Of a DNA stretch of 64,000 nucleotides, positions 43,827 through 52,797 are shown one piece after another; position 1 is the stretch's first letter, and the number at the start of each line of letters is the position of its first letter. The notes beneath the pieces were generated by a model, which was not told the DNA's origin, ran no database searches, and was given only the letters and a program-made list of their open reading frames with translations. The DNA is from GCA-2794515 sp034436155. GTDB taxonomy: Bacteria > Chloroflexota > Anaerolineae > Aggregatilineales > Phototrophicaceae. The position numbers and the translations under genes were made by a program. The stretch is from the NCBI GenBank assembly GCA_034436155.1, contig DAOTVP010000028.1, positions 1-64,000 of the forward strand, written 5' to 3'.

Positions 43827-43890
43827 CACGGGCAACGCGATTATCTTGGTGCTGGGTGTGATAGGTCGATTATTACACCCACGATTACCC

Positions 43891-43919
43891 AACGGGGCAA
43901 AAATGCCCCGTTTTTGTTT
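43891..43919 (+). terminator. Rho-independent terminator after nrdJ
   Basis: Nine-bp stem AACGGGGCA/TGCCCCGTT with loop aaaa, running into TTTTTGTTTT. A -10-like TATAAT (43933-43938) for the next gene follows closely. Confidence 0.85.
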
Positions 43920-43974
43920 TGTTGGGGCATGATATAATGAACTTTCATCTGTGAAGAAAGGGGAAGTTATCCCA

Positions 43975-44607
43975 ATGAACAATGTTGATGATATGGACGA
44001 TTTTTTTATGAGTGATGGGGCATATTGGCAAGCGCCTGATTTTATTTTGACCGACATCATCACCACCATGGTCAATATGATGGAAATGCCCGTTGGCATC
44101 ACCATCTTTATGAAAGGGATGATTGTTAGTGGTTCGTTGGTCAGTGAACGCCAATATTTAGGCAGTCTGAGCGCCGTTTTTCAGGCACTTGCATCTGCCA
44201 GTTTTGAAGGCTCAGAAGACGATGCCGAGATGAAAGATGAATTACAACGTCTTTTCGATTTCACCAAACTCGCCGAGAATGATTATAGCATGATGGATGA
44301 GGATGATGACGATGACCAGCCTGACACAACGCTGGAAGATGAATCCGATTTTGACCTCGAAATGGATGAAGACGGCTTCGATTTTGATGAATTTTATGAT
44401 ATGAAAAAATCATCGGTTGTGCCTGTGCGGTTTATGCACCTGCGCGATGCGATGGTACTCTATCCAGGTGCCTCGATTGGCTTTCGGCATAGCATTTTGC
44501 CGATTATTCGGATTCGCATTAACTCGATAGATGGTTGGATTTTAGGACAGGCGCTCGATGCCAGCCAATTAGATGGCGATGATGAGCCACGTCCCATGGT
44601 GCATTAG
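43975..44607 (+). CDS. Acidic protein with GvpU-like pattern
   Basis: 210 aa from ATG 43975 (AAAGGGGAAG upstream; an in-frame GTG at 43951 is less likely). The N-terminal part DFILTDIITTMVNMMEMPVG-ITIFMKGMIVSGSLVSERQY and a later MHLRDAMVLYPG...IDGWILG follow the spacing of gas-vesicle accessory protein GvpU and its relatives. This similarity is from memory and untested. Between them lies a long Asp/Glu-rich segment (DEDDDDD and following, about 105-145). No membrane segment, no gas-vesicle structural gene in the window. The stop is immediately followed by the start of the YdcF-like gene, so the two are co-translated. Confidence 0.45.
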   Translation: MNNVDDMDDFFMSDGAYWQAPDFILTDIITTMVNMMEMPVGITIFMKGMIVSGSLVSERQYLGSLSAVFQALASASFEGSEDDAEMKDELQRLFDFTKLAENDYSMMDEDDDDDQPDTTLEDESDFDLEMDEDGFDFDEFYDMKKSSVVPVRFMHLRDAMVLYPGASIGFRHSILPIIRIRINSIDGWILGQALDASQLDGDDEPRPMVH

Positions 44608-45258
44608 ATGGTAAAAATCAAATTATTTTCGCGCAAGTGGGTGAGGCGCATCATCATGTTTGTGGGGATTAGTCTGGGGGTCTGGGCGACGATTATTCTC
44701 CTGCTGGCGATTCATCTGTTTCGTTATGGCGATGTTATTACGGCAGAACCTGCCGATGTGATTATCGTTTTAGGGTCTGGATTGCGCCGTGATGGTCGGG
44801 CGGGCGATGCCCTCTGGCGACGTTCACTGTGGGGTGCGGAATTATACAAACAGGGCTATGCCGATGCGGTCATCTGCACAGGTGGCATCGGTCGGGGGCA
44901 TACACGGAGCGAATCCGATGCGTGTCGTGCGATTCTGATAGAGGATGGCGTGCCAGCGCAAGCCATTTTCATCGAAGAAAAAAGTCATAGCACCGAAGAA
45001 AATGCCCTCTATGCCCAAGAAATCATGACCGAGAACAATTGGACGACTGCCATTTTGGTTACAGATAGTTTTCATATGCTCCGTGCCAGTTGGATCTTTG
45101 AATTACAAGGCGTAACCCATACCCGCGCACCCGTCCCGCGAGATCGGGTAGCGAGGCGCTTTTTTATCCAACATTTTAGCCGAGAACTCATTGCGCTCCA
45201 TTGGCAAGCCTTCAAGACCTTTTTCAACCTGCCTGTGACGAATATCCCATTTAGTTAA
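44608..45258 (+). CDS. YdcF/SanA-like DUF218 membrane protein
   Basis: 216 aa. One N-terminal transmembrane helix (about 13-33), then a DUF218 domain outside: ADVIIVLGSGLRRDGRAGDAL, WRRSLWGAELYKQGYADAVICTGG, ESDACRAIL, EEKSHSTEENALYAQEI and ILVTDSFHMLRA. DUF218 proteins (ElyC, SanA, YdcF) affect envelope polysaccharide and vancomycin sensitivity; the biochemical reaction is not settled. It begins at the base after the acidic gene's stop. Confidence 0.85.
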   Translation: MVKIKLFSRKWVRRIIMFVGISLGVWATIILLLAIHLFRYGDVITAEPADVIIVLGSGLRRDGRAGDALWRRSLWGAELYKQGYADAVICTGGIGRGHTRSESDACRAILIEDGVPAQAIFIEEKSHSTEENALYAQEIMTENNWTTAILVTDSFHMLRASWIFELQGVTHTRAPVPRDRVARRFFIQHFSRELIALHWQAFKTFFNLPVTNIPFS

Positions 45259-45386
45259 ACATAGCCCAATCGTAGGGCAAGCATATAACAAGCATAGACC
45301 AACGCGCATCTTTTACCCCGTACTTTGGGTCTATAATAAAAGTATCGCAAGTGTAATTTTCATTCATACTAAGAGGGAGAAATGCG

Positions 45387-48300
45387 ATGCTTAAATTCCG
45401 ATTGTTGTTCGTGTTATTATTGGTTTGTGTAGGGGTGATGAGTCTCTCTGCTCAAACCGATGACGAAGACGAAGCAGACCCGTTGGATGCACCCCCAGAA
45501 CTATCGGTGGTCAGCGTCTTGCCCGAAGATGGCACCCGAGAAGTGGCGGGTAGGGCGGTTATCACCGTCATTTTCAACCGCCCGGTTGTGCCATTGGTCA
45601 TCGTTGAGGAGATGGATAACTTGCCCCAACCCCTCACCATCACGCCCGCGATTGAGGGGAAAGGTGAATGGCTGAACACATCCATTTATACCTTCACCCC
45701 CGATGTGATTTGGTCGCCCAGTACGGTTTATACCATCATGGTGAACGCAGGTTTAACCGCCGTAGATGGCACGGTGCTATCCAAAGAATTTGTGTGGACA
45801 TTCACAACCACCCAACCAAAAGTTGTCGAAGTTCGCCCAAATAGGGGCGAAAATAACATCGCTCTCAATCGTAATTTTCAGATGACGTTCAACATGCCCA
45901 TGAATCCCGAAAGTGTCGAGAGCGCGTTTTATATCCGCCCGATGGGTGAATCGGGGACAACGGCGGGTGAATTTGAATGGAATGCTGAAAATACGGGTTT
46001 TATTTTCCGCCCCACCGAATTGCTCACCATTGATAGCAATTATGAGGCGGGTTTCGATGCCGATACCGTGTTCGCCGCATCAGGCGAAAAACCCATGTCG
46101 GAGGCATTCCGGACGACTTTTACGACTGTCCCCTATCCCGAAATTGTTGGCTCAACCCCACGCGATGGCAGTTCACCGTCAAGTGTGTGGGAAGTGACCA
46201 TTAATTTTAACACCTTCATGGATGTCGATTCGTTCCGCAATTTAATCACTATTTCGCCAGAACCAGAACGCGCACCCGATTTATACTTCCAAAGTTGGGA
46301 TAACTCGTTGGCGATTTCGTTTTATCTGTATCCATCCATCACTTATACCATCACCCTCGCCCCTGGTGGCAAAGATCCGTATGGCAACGAAGTTGGCGGA
46401 TACGAATTTTCGTTCACCACACCGCCCTATCGCCCTCAAATTGGGATGCGGACATCAGGTTATGTTGGATTTTATAACGCCAACAATCCGCAAACCGAGT
46501 TATTCGTCACACACATGAATGTCAGCTACCTCGATTTGAACCTGTATTCTGTGCCGTTGGCAGAGTTTGCCTTGCGCGTGTTGGATGAAGATAATTACGA
46601 CCCCACCTATAATTATCGCCCATCTGAATCGGCATTGCTCAAGAATTGGCAAATCGAATCGGTCGCGCCCGAAAATTATGTGCGCTTTGAATTGCTCAAT
46701 TTGGGCGAAGGCTTATACGAAGATAAGCAATCGCTCGATCCTGGTATCTATTTCTTAATGATGAACAGCCCAGAGACGCGACGAGACGGGTATAACGATT
46801 ACAAACATTTTCTGGTGGTTGCCAATGCCAACCTTGTCACCAAGATGAGCATCGATAGCGTCACCGTTTGGGCGACCGATATTCAAACCGGTGCGCCTAT
46901 CGCCAATGCGTCAATCGGTATTTATGACGGGCGTTATAGCGAAATTGCGCGTGGCACAACCGATGATGACGGGATGCTTTATCTCGATTTGCCCCGTACT
47001 GATGATGTGTATGATAAACGCATCGCCATTTTAGATGACGGCACACATTTTGGTGTCGGGTTATCCACATGGTCAAATGGCATCGAGAGTTATAATTTCG
47101 GCGTACCCAGCAATTACTATCCATCCGAATACAGTGTGTATCTGTATACCGACCGTCCGATTTATCGCCCTGGTCAACCTGTTCACTTTAGAGGGGTCAT
47201 CCGCAACAAAGATGATGTCACTTATAGTATTCCCAATATGACCACCGTCCCCGTCCAAATTTATGATGATAGTGGCGAGATTATATACGATAAAGAACTA
47301 GCCATTACCGAATTTGGCACATTTAGCGACACATTTGATATTGCCGCCGAAGCTGGTTTAGGCTCGTATCGGATTAGTGTCGAATTGCCCTCGCGCCAAC
47401 GCTGGTATTCTGAAGGTGGTTCGGTTTATTTTGCCGTTGCCGAATATCGCCTGCCTGAATTCCAAGTTGAGACTGTCCCTGTGGTGGATGAAGTCGTACA
47501 AGGCGGGACGGCACAAGTGGATGTATCGGCACGCTATTTCTTCGGCGGATTGGTATCGAATGCGCGTGTCGGGTATTCTGTAGTCGCAGAACCCTATTAT
47601 TTCCCATTCAAAGGCAAGGGGTATTATAGTTTTAGTGATGATAATCCCGATGCTGGACCCAGCGAATATTATTACTATGAGGGTGGTTGGATCGCAGATG
47701 GCGAAGGCATGACAGATGAGGATGGCACATATCGGATCGAAATCCCCGCCGATCTGAAAGATGCCACCCAAAGCCAAGTCTTCCGCATTGAGGCGACTGT
47801 CACCGATGAAAGCCAACAATCGGTCTCCAATCGGACAGAGGTGGTCATTCATAAGGGTGAATTGTATGTCGGTGTGCGTCCACAACGTTATGTTGGTACA
47901 GAAGGCACAGAATCGGCATTTGAATTCATCGCTGTAGATTGGGATAGCAACCCCATCGCCAACCAAACGCTCAATGTCGAAATTGTGGAACGGCGTTGGT
48001 TTAGTGTGCAAGAAGAAGATGAAAATGGGCGCACCATCTGGACATGGGATGTGGAACTGATCCCCGTGACAACGGGTACAGTCACCACCGATGACGAAGG
48101 CAAAGCCGTCTTGAATTTCACGCCACCCAATGGCGGTATCTTCAAAGCCACCGTCACGACCAGCGATGCGCTCGGTAACGAAATTCGGTCATCCACCACC
48201 ATGTGGGTGAGTAGCCGTCGTTATGTATCGTGGAGACAACAAAATAGCAATCGTATTGACCTCATCGCCAGCCAACGCGATTTTAGCGTGGGTGATGAAG

Positions 48301-51029
48301 CCGAAATCCTCATCACATCCCCCTTCCAAGGCAGTGTCGAGGCGCTCATCACCGTGGAACGGGGCGATGTCATGACGATTGAACGGGTCACAATGGAGAG
48401 CAACAGCTATGTGCATAAATTCCCCATATTGCCCGAATACGCGCCGAATATTTACGTCACTGTGATATTGATTAAGGGCGTGGATGAAAATAACCCCGTG
48501 GCGGGCTTTAGAATGGGTGTCTTAGAGATGAACGTGGATATTCAACAAAAAGAAATCACCGTTGAACTCACACCGAGTGTCGAACAAGCCGCCCCTGGCG
48601 AAACTGTCACCTATACCGTCCGCACGACCAATTATTTGGGCGAACCTGTGAGCGCAGAAGTGGGTGTGGGTCTGACTGACCTCGCGGCGCTTTCCATTTC
48701 GAGTCCGAATAGTAGCACATTGCTCGATTATTTCTACAGTCGGCAAGGCATGGGGGTGCTGACGGCGATGGCGCTCACCATCAACACCGACCAACTCACC
48801 CGCGAAATTTTAGACACCATCAAAGGTGGTGGCGGTGGACCGGGCGAGGGTGGTATCTTCGACATTCGTCAAGATTTTATCGATACTGCCTATTGGAATG
48901 CGACCCTCGTCACCGATGAAAATGGTATCGCCACATTTGATGTCGTCATGCCCGATAACCTCACCACATGGCGTTTGGATGCGCGTGCCGTCACCAAAGG
49001 CGAAGACGGGGTGATGCTGGTTGGGCAAAATATCGTAGACCTCATCAGCACGCGCCCGTTGTTGATTCGTCCTGTCACCACGCGCTATTTTGTGGCGGGT
49101 GATTTAGCTACCCTGTCGGCAGTCGTCAATAATAATACCCAAGAGGCGCAGACGGTGACGGTGGATGTCTTGGCGGAAGGGGTCACGATTGAAGGTGGTA
49201 CACGCAAAGTGGTCGAAATCCCCGCAGGTGGTCGCGCCCGTGTGACATGGCAGGCGTTGGTCGAAGATGTGCAATGGGTCGATTTAACTTTCTTCGCCTC
49301 GAATGCAGATGGCACATTCACCGATGCCAGCAAACCCCCGCTCGGTCAGACGGATGAACGGTTGTTGCCTGTGTATCGTTACGAAGTGCCAGAAATTGTC
49401 GGCACAGGCGGATTTTTACGCGGTGCAGAGACCATCACCGAAGCGGTTATGTTGCCCGAAGATTGGGCGATTTACGAAGGTCAATTGACCATCGAGACCA
49501 GCCATTCGTTGGCATCCGCCGCCGTAGAAAGTTTGGATTATCTCGAAGTGTATACCCAATATGGCACAGAAGCGATCGTGAGTTCATTCCTGCCGAATAT
49601 CATGGTGTATCGCGCTATCACATCGCTTGGATTAGATGACCTTAAACTGAAAGCCGCTTTAGATAGACGGACAGACCGCGCTGTACAAGCCCTCTATGCT
49701 CAACAACATGCCGATGGTGGTTGGGGTTGGTGGTATACCGATTATAGCAGTCCGATTGTCACCGCGTGGGTGCTGATTGGTCTACAAACCGCCAAAGATA
49801 ATGGTTATCCCATCTCGGATAGGGTAATAGAACGCGGGCAACGCTATTTGAATAACAACTTGATCACGCCAAGTCTGAACGTTGCCACATGGCGGCTCAA
49901 CCGTCAAGCCTTCTTGTTGTATGCGTTGGCATATAGTGGCGCTCCGAATGTCGCATCCATGTCTACGTTATACGATTCGCGGGAACGCATGAGCATTTAC
50001 GCGAAGGCACTCTTGGCGCGTGCCATGAACAAAGCCGATGGTAACGCAGAACGCATGAGTACGCTCATCTCGGACATCATGAATAGCGCCATCCTCAGCG
50101 CAAATGGCGCACATTGGGAAGAAACGGGGCGTGATTATCGCAATTGGAACACTGACACGCGCACGACCGCGATGGTGTTGGGGATGCTCCTCGAATTGCG
50201 ACCCGATAACGAACTCATCCCCAACGTGGTGCGTTACCTGATGGTCATGCGCCAAGCCGATGCGTGGGAGACCACCCAAGAAACGGCGTGGTCACTCATG
50301 GCGCTCACCGATTGGATGGTCATCTCTGAAGAACTCAAGGGTGATTATGATTACACCGTGAGTTTCAACGGTGAAGAACTCATCAGCGAGAGCATCAACG
50401 CCGAAAATGTCACCACCGAGCAGACGGTTTACGTGCAGGTGGCGGATATGATGCGTGGCGAAGCCAATTTGGTCGAATTTGACCGCACCGCAGGCACAGG
50501 TAACTTGTATTACACTGCCTACTTGCGTGTGAATTTGCCCGTGAGCGAGGTCGAACCATTAGACCGCGGCATCATCATCAACCGCCGTTACACATTGGCG
50601 AATGATGAGACCAACACACCCATCACCGAAGCCCATATCGGCGACCTTGTGCGCGTGCGCCTGACCATCATCATCCCCAATAGTCTGCACTATGTGACGA
50701 TTGAAGACCCATTCCCAGCAGGTGCCGAGGCGGTGAACCCGAATTTGCTCACCAGCCAACAAATTGGCACCCGTCCAGAACTGAATTTGGATAGCCCACT
50801 CAGTCGTGGGTGGGGTTGGTGGTACTTCAGCAATATTCAGTTCTATGATGAAAAGGCGATCCTCAGCGCCACCTATTTGCCTGCGGGGACATACGAATTT
50901 GTGTATACTATCCGTCCGGGCTTAGAGGGCGTGTATAACGTCATCCCGCCGATTGGCTACGAATTCTACTTCCCCGATGTGTATGGTCGCGGGGCAGGGA
51001 GTACCTTCACGGTGTTGCCCGCGCGGTAG
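45387..51029 (+). CDS. Alpha-2-macroglobulin-like protein lacking the thioester motif
   Basis: 1880 aa with a Sec signal peptide (1-~22, MSLSAQ end). Two or three Big_5/Ig-like domains (about 30-350) precede MG-type domains (the region with YLYTDRPIYRPGQPVHFRGVIR is the diagnostic MG3/MG2 part). Then come a bait-like region with GGGGGPGEGG, the A2M domain (TWRLDARAVTKG), and an alpha-helical TED-like domain with ADGGWGWWYTD. At the place of the CxEQ thioester, residues 1389-1396 read YTQYGTEA, so Cys and Gln are gone. Bacterial A2Ms trap foreign proteases; without the thioester it could only entrap physically. ATG 45387 follows AGAGGGAGA, and TATAAT lies at 45332-45337. Confidence 0.9.
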   Translation: MLKFRLLFVLLLVCVGVMSLSAQTDDEDEADPLDAPPELSVVSVLPEDGTREVAGRAVITVIFNRPVVPLVIVEEMDNLPQPLTITPAIEGKGEWLNTSIYTFTPDVIWSPSTVYTIMVNAGLTAVDGTVLSKEFVWTFTTTQPKVVEVRPNRGENNIALNRNFQMTFNMPMNPESVESAFYIRPMGESGTTAGEFEWNAENTGFIFRPTELLTIDSNYEAGFDADTVFAASGEKPMSEAFRTTFTTVPYPEIVGSTPRDGSSPSSVWEVTINFNTFMDVDSFRNLITISPEPERAPDLYFQSWDNSLAISFYLYPSITYTITLAPGGKDPYGNEVGGYEFSFTTPPYRPQIGMRTSGYVGFYNANNPQTELFVTHMNVSYLDLNLYSVPLAEFALRVLDEDNYDPTYNYRPSESALLKNWQIESVAPENYVRFELLNLGEGLYEDKQSLDPGIYFLMMNSPETRRDGYNDYKHFLVVANANLVTKMSIDSVTVWATDIQTGAPIANASIGIYDGRYSEIARGTTDDDGMLYLDLPRTDDVYDKRIAILDDGTHFGVGLSTWSNGIESYNFGVPSNYYPSEYSVYLYTDRPIYRPGQPVHFRGVIRNKDDVTYSIPNMTTVPVQIYDDSGEIIYDKELAITEFGTFSDTFDIAAEAGLGSYRISVELPSRQRWYSEGGSVYFAVAEYRLPEFQVETVPVVDEVVQGGTAQVDVSARYFFGGLVSNARVGYSVVAEPYYFPFKGKGYYSFSDDNPDAGPSEYYYYEGGWIADGEGMTDEDGTYRIEIPADLKDATQSQVFRIEATVTDESQQSVSNRTEVVIHKGELYVGVRPQRYVGTEGTESAFEFIAVDWDSNPIANQTLNVEIVERRWFSVQEEDENGRTIWTWDVELIPVTTGTVTTDDEGKAVLNFTPPNGGIFKATVTTSDALGNEIRSSTTMWVSSRRYVSWRQQNSNRIDLIASQRDFSVGDEAEILITSPFQGSVEALITVERGDVMTIERVTMESNSYVHKFPILPEYAPNIYVTVILIKGVDENNPVAGFRMGVLEMNVDIQQKEITVELTPSVEQAAPGETVTYTVRTTNYLGEPVSAEVGVGLTDLAALSISSPNSSTLLDYFYSRQGMGVLTAMALTINTDQLTREILDTIKGGGGGPGEGGIFDIRQDFIDTAYWNATLVTDENGIATFDVVMPDNLTTWRLDARAVTKGEDGVMLVGQNIVDLISTRPLLIRPVTTRYFVAGDLATLSAVVNNNTQEAQTVTVDVLAEGVTIEGGTRKVVEIPAGGRARVTWQALVEDVQWVDLTFFASNADGTFTDASKPPLGQTDERLLPVYRYEVPEIVGTGGFLRGAETITEAVMLPEDWAIYEGQLTIETSHSLASAAVESLDYLEVYTQYGTEAIVSSFLPNIMVYRAITSLGLDDLKLKAALDRRTDRAVQALYAQQHADGGWGWWYTDYSSPIVTAWVLIGLQTAKDNGYPISDRVIERGQRYLNNNLITPSLNVATWRLNRQAFLLYALAYSGAPNVASMSTLYDSRERMSIYAKALLARAMNKADGNAERMSTLISDIMNSAILSANGAHWEETGRDYRNWNTDTRTTAMVLGMLLELRPDNELIPNVVRYLMVMRQADAWETTQETAWSLMALTDWMVISEELKGDYDYTVSFNGEELISESINAENVTTEQTVYVQVADMMRGEANLVEFDRTAGTGNLYYTAYLRVNLPVSEVEPLDRGIIINRRYTLANDETNTPITEAHIGDLVRVRLTIIIPNSLHYVTIEDPFPAGAEAVNPNLLTSQQIGTRPELNLDSPLSRGWGWWYFSNIQFYDEKAILSATYLPAGTYEFVYTIRPGLEGVYNVIPPIGYEFYFPDVYGRGAGSTFTVLPAR

Positions 51030-51058
51030 GGATGTGATTTTTAAGAGAGGTGGTTTTG

Positions 51059-51105
51059 TATAATGGGTGGCTGACATACGCCCTAACGGGCTAGTCAGCC
51101 ATTAC
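51059..51105 (-). repeat. TA/GTAT hairpin repeat, copy 5
   Basis: Read on the minus strand: TAATGGCTGAC-TA-GCCC-gtta-GGGC-GTAT-GTCAGCCA. The outer arm CTGAC/GTCAG differs from CGGAT/ATCCG in other copies at three positions, each compensated. Confidence 0.75.
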
Positions 51106-51123
51106 AAAATGCCCACCCTCGTA

Positions 51124-51167
51124 GCGTAATGGCGGACTAGAGGCTTCAGTCTCGTATGTCCGCCACA
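51124..51167 (+). repeat. TA/GTAT hairpin repeat, copy 6
   Basis: TGGCGGAC-TA-GAGGC-ttca-GTCTC-GTAT-GTCCGCCA. The inner stem has one G-T pair; the outer arm ends GAC/GTC. Confidence 0.75.
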
Positions 51168-51201
51168 AAAATATGCACCTATATCTCTGGTCTCAATCTT
51201 C

Positions 51202-51247
51202 CTACGGGCAGATATGCGCCTCGCGCATGTATCTGCCCGTTTTTGAT
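51202..51247 (+). terminator. Hairpin with T-tract, variant of the repeat family
   Basis: ACGGGCAGAT-ATGCGC-ctc-GCGCAT-GT-ATCTGCCCGT followed by TTTTTG. A long near-perfect stem with a T-run, so it may terminate transcription from the macroglobulin gene. The internal loop is GT only. Confidence 0.6.
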
Positions 51248-51248
51248 A

Positions 51249-51254
51249 TATAAT
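51249..51254 (+). promoter_or_regulatory. -10 element of the MntA/HepT pair
   Basis: Perfect TATAAT 24 bases before ATG 51278; GAGGAGG (51262-51268) serves as ribosome site. The -35 falls in the hairpin and is not clear. Confidence 0.45.
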
Positions 51255-51277
51255 GACAGATGAGGAGGCACAAAATC

Positions 51278-51592
51278 ATGGATATGCTTCAATCAACATG
51301 GACAAAAGATAGCATCTTAGATGTGTTGCATCAACATCGGCATCAATTACACGCGATGGGCATCACCAAAATTGGCGTATTCGGCTCTTATGTGCGCGAT
51401 GAACAACAAGCCCATAGCGATATTGATTTACTATTCGCCATGACACCCTTCACATGGCGTAATTGGATGAATGTATGGAATTATTTAGAGGATATGTTCG
51501 GTGTTTCGATAGACCTCATCCCCGAAGAAGATTTGCGTCCGGAATTGCGACCCTATATCTTGCCAGAGGTTGTGTATGTCTCGGACGTATAA
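51278..51592 (+). CDS. MntA-like minimal nucleotidyltransferase antitoxin
   Basis: 104 aa. Minimal nucleotidyltransferase fold with GSYVRDEQQAHSDIDLLF: Gly36-Ser37 plus the metal-binding Asp48 and Asp50. In known type VII pairs such a protein modifies the HepT toxin by adding AMP to its active-site Tyr, silencing it. Start ATG 51278 after a strong GAGGAGG site. It overlaps the partner by 17 bases. First gene of a two-gene unit; function by family inference. Confidence 0.85.
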   Translation: MDMLQSTWTKDSILDVLHQHRHQLHAMGITKIGVFGSYVRDEQQAHSDIDLLFAMTPFTWRNWMNVWNYLEDMFGVSIDLIPEEDLRPELRPYILPEVVYVSDV

Positions 51593-51929
51593 GTTATATT
51601 TGCAAGATATTCTCACTGCAATTGAGACGATTGAGCGTTTTGTCTCTGGCTATACGTTAGAAAATTTCTCTGTGGATGAATTGCGCTTGCATGGGGTTTT
51701 GTATAATATGATAACTATTGGCGAAGCCGTGAAAAGCCTGCCCCAAGAATTACAAGACCAAGCCCCATTTGTTCAATGGGGCGATATTGCCCGTTTTCGT
51801 GATAAATTGGTGCATGATTATTTCACCATCAAGCCTCATTTGATTTGGCAATTCATCCACGAAGATTTTCCAAACCTCAAAAAAGCCACACAAACCTTGT
51901 TAAAAAAGATAGATGATGAGATTGAATAA
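51576..51929 (+). CDS. HepT-like HEPN toxin (DUF86)
   Basis: 117 aa, all-helical HEPN domain. The RNase motif RxxxxHxY is present at RDKLVHDY (Arg75, His80, Tyr82), where the Tyr is the AMPylation target in studied systems. Start ATG 51576 lies inside the mntA-like gene. Known relatives cleave RNA when not modified by the MntA partner. Both members appear intact, so the module is probably active. Confidence 0.85.
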   Translation: MSRTYKLYLQDILTAIETIERFVSGYTLENFSVDELRLHGVLYNMITIGEAVKSLPQELQDQAPFVQWGDIARFRDKLVHDYFTIKPHLIWQFIHEDFPNLKKATQTLLKKIDDEIE

Positions 51930-51934
51930 CGAGT

Positions 51935-52786
51935 CTACTCCAAAAAGTCCACCAGCAACCCGTTCACCGCATCGGCTTTGTCGTGCTGAACCCAGTGAGT
52001 CGCATCCTCAAACAGCACCAAGCGCCCATCGTTGCACCAGTCGATGCTCGGCTGTGCCATGCGATGGCTGAGATAGGTATCTTTTTTGCCCCATATCATC
52101 AAGGTTGGCGGGGTGATTGTCCAATCGTCTGGCGGGGTAGGTGAGTGGCGCACATACGCCCGATACCAATTTAACATGGCTTTCATCGCCCCTTTTTGTG
52201 ACCACGCTTTTTGATATTCGGCTAAATCGGCATCGCTAAAACTGCCTTTACGCGAATTAAACTTGAGATAATTCAGCATCACTTTAGAATTGGCGACATG
52301 AAATAACCCCTCTGGCAAAAATGGCAACTGAAAAAATACCGCGTACATGCTTTTGGCGATTTGGCGTACATCCAACCCGCGAATAAATTTCTCGAATACT
52401 TGTGGATGTGGGACATTCATGATGACCAATTTTTCGATATATTCGGGATAACGTAATGCCAACCACCACGCCACCATCGCGCCCCAATCATGCCCGACAA
52501 TAGCCACCTTGTTATGCCCCGTGGCGCGGAGCAACCCGACTATATCCAACACCATTTCGTCTATGCGATAATCGGCTAATTCGGGTGGTTTATCCGTCAA
52601 GTTATACCCACGTTGGTCGGGAATCCACACATAAAACCCTGCATCCACCAACGGTTGAATTTGCTTGCGCCATCCATACCAAAATTCGGGGAAGCCGTGT
52701 AATAAAATCACGGGTTTGCCCTTAGGGTTGCCCGCCACCATCACATTCATCGCAATGCCGTTGGTACGAATAATGCGGTTTTCCAT
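51935..52786 (-). CDS. Alpha/beta hydrolase, epoxide hydrolase/haloalkane dehalogenase type
   Basis: 283 aa. HGFP oxyanion loop (30-33), nucleophile elbow GHDWGA with Asp100 rather than Ser, and a C-terminal DATHWVQHD His. The Asp nucleophile marks epoxide hydrolases and haloalkane dehalogenases. Lid-domain tyrosines and tryptophans that would separate the two are not certain from reading. Cytoplasmic, no signal. Last gene of a minus-strand unit starting at 57124, 11 bases after a FemAB gene; the relation to that pathway is unclear. Confidence 0.85.
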   Translation of the reverse strand: MENRIIRTNGIAMNVMVAGNPKGKPVILLHGFPEFWYGWRKQIQPLVDAGFYVWIPDQRGYNLTDKPPELADYRIDEMVLDIVGLLRATGHNKVAIVGHDWGAMVAWWLALRYPEYIEKLVIMNVPHPQVFEKFIRGLDVRQIAKSMYAVFFQLPFLPEGLFHVANSKVMLNYLKFNSRKGSFSDADLAEYQKAWSQKGAMKAMLNWYRAYVRHSPTPPDDWTITPPTLMIWGKKDTYLSHRMAQPSIDWCNDGRLVLFEDATHWVQHDKADAVNGLLVDFLE

Positions 52787-52797
52787 CGTTATTCCCC

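Larger units (their letters stand above)
51030..51259. other. Intergenic region with three successive hairpins
   Basis: 230 bases between the macroglobulin and MntA/HepT genes, no gene seen. It holds three family hairpins (51059-51105, 51124-51167, 51202-51247), all of different arm sequence, and the -10 of the next unit. Confidence 0.6.
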
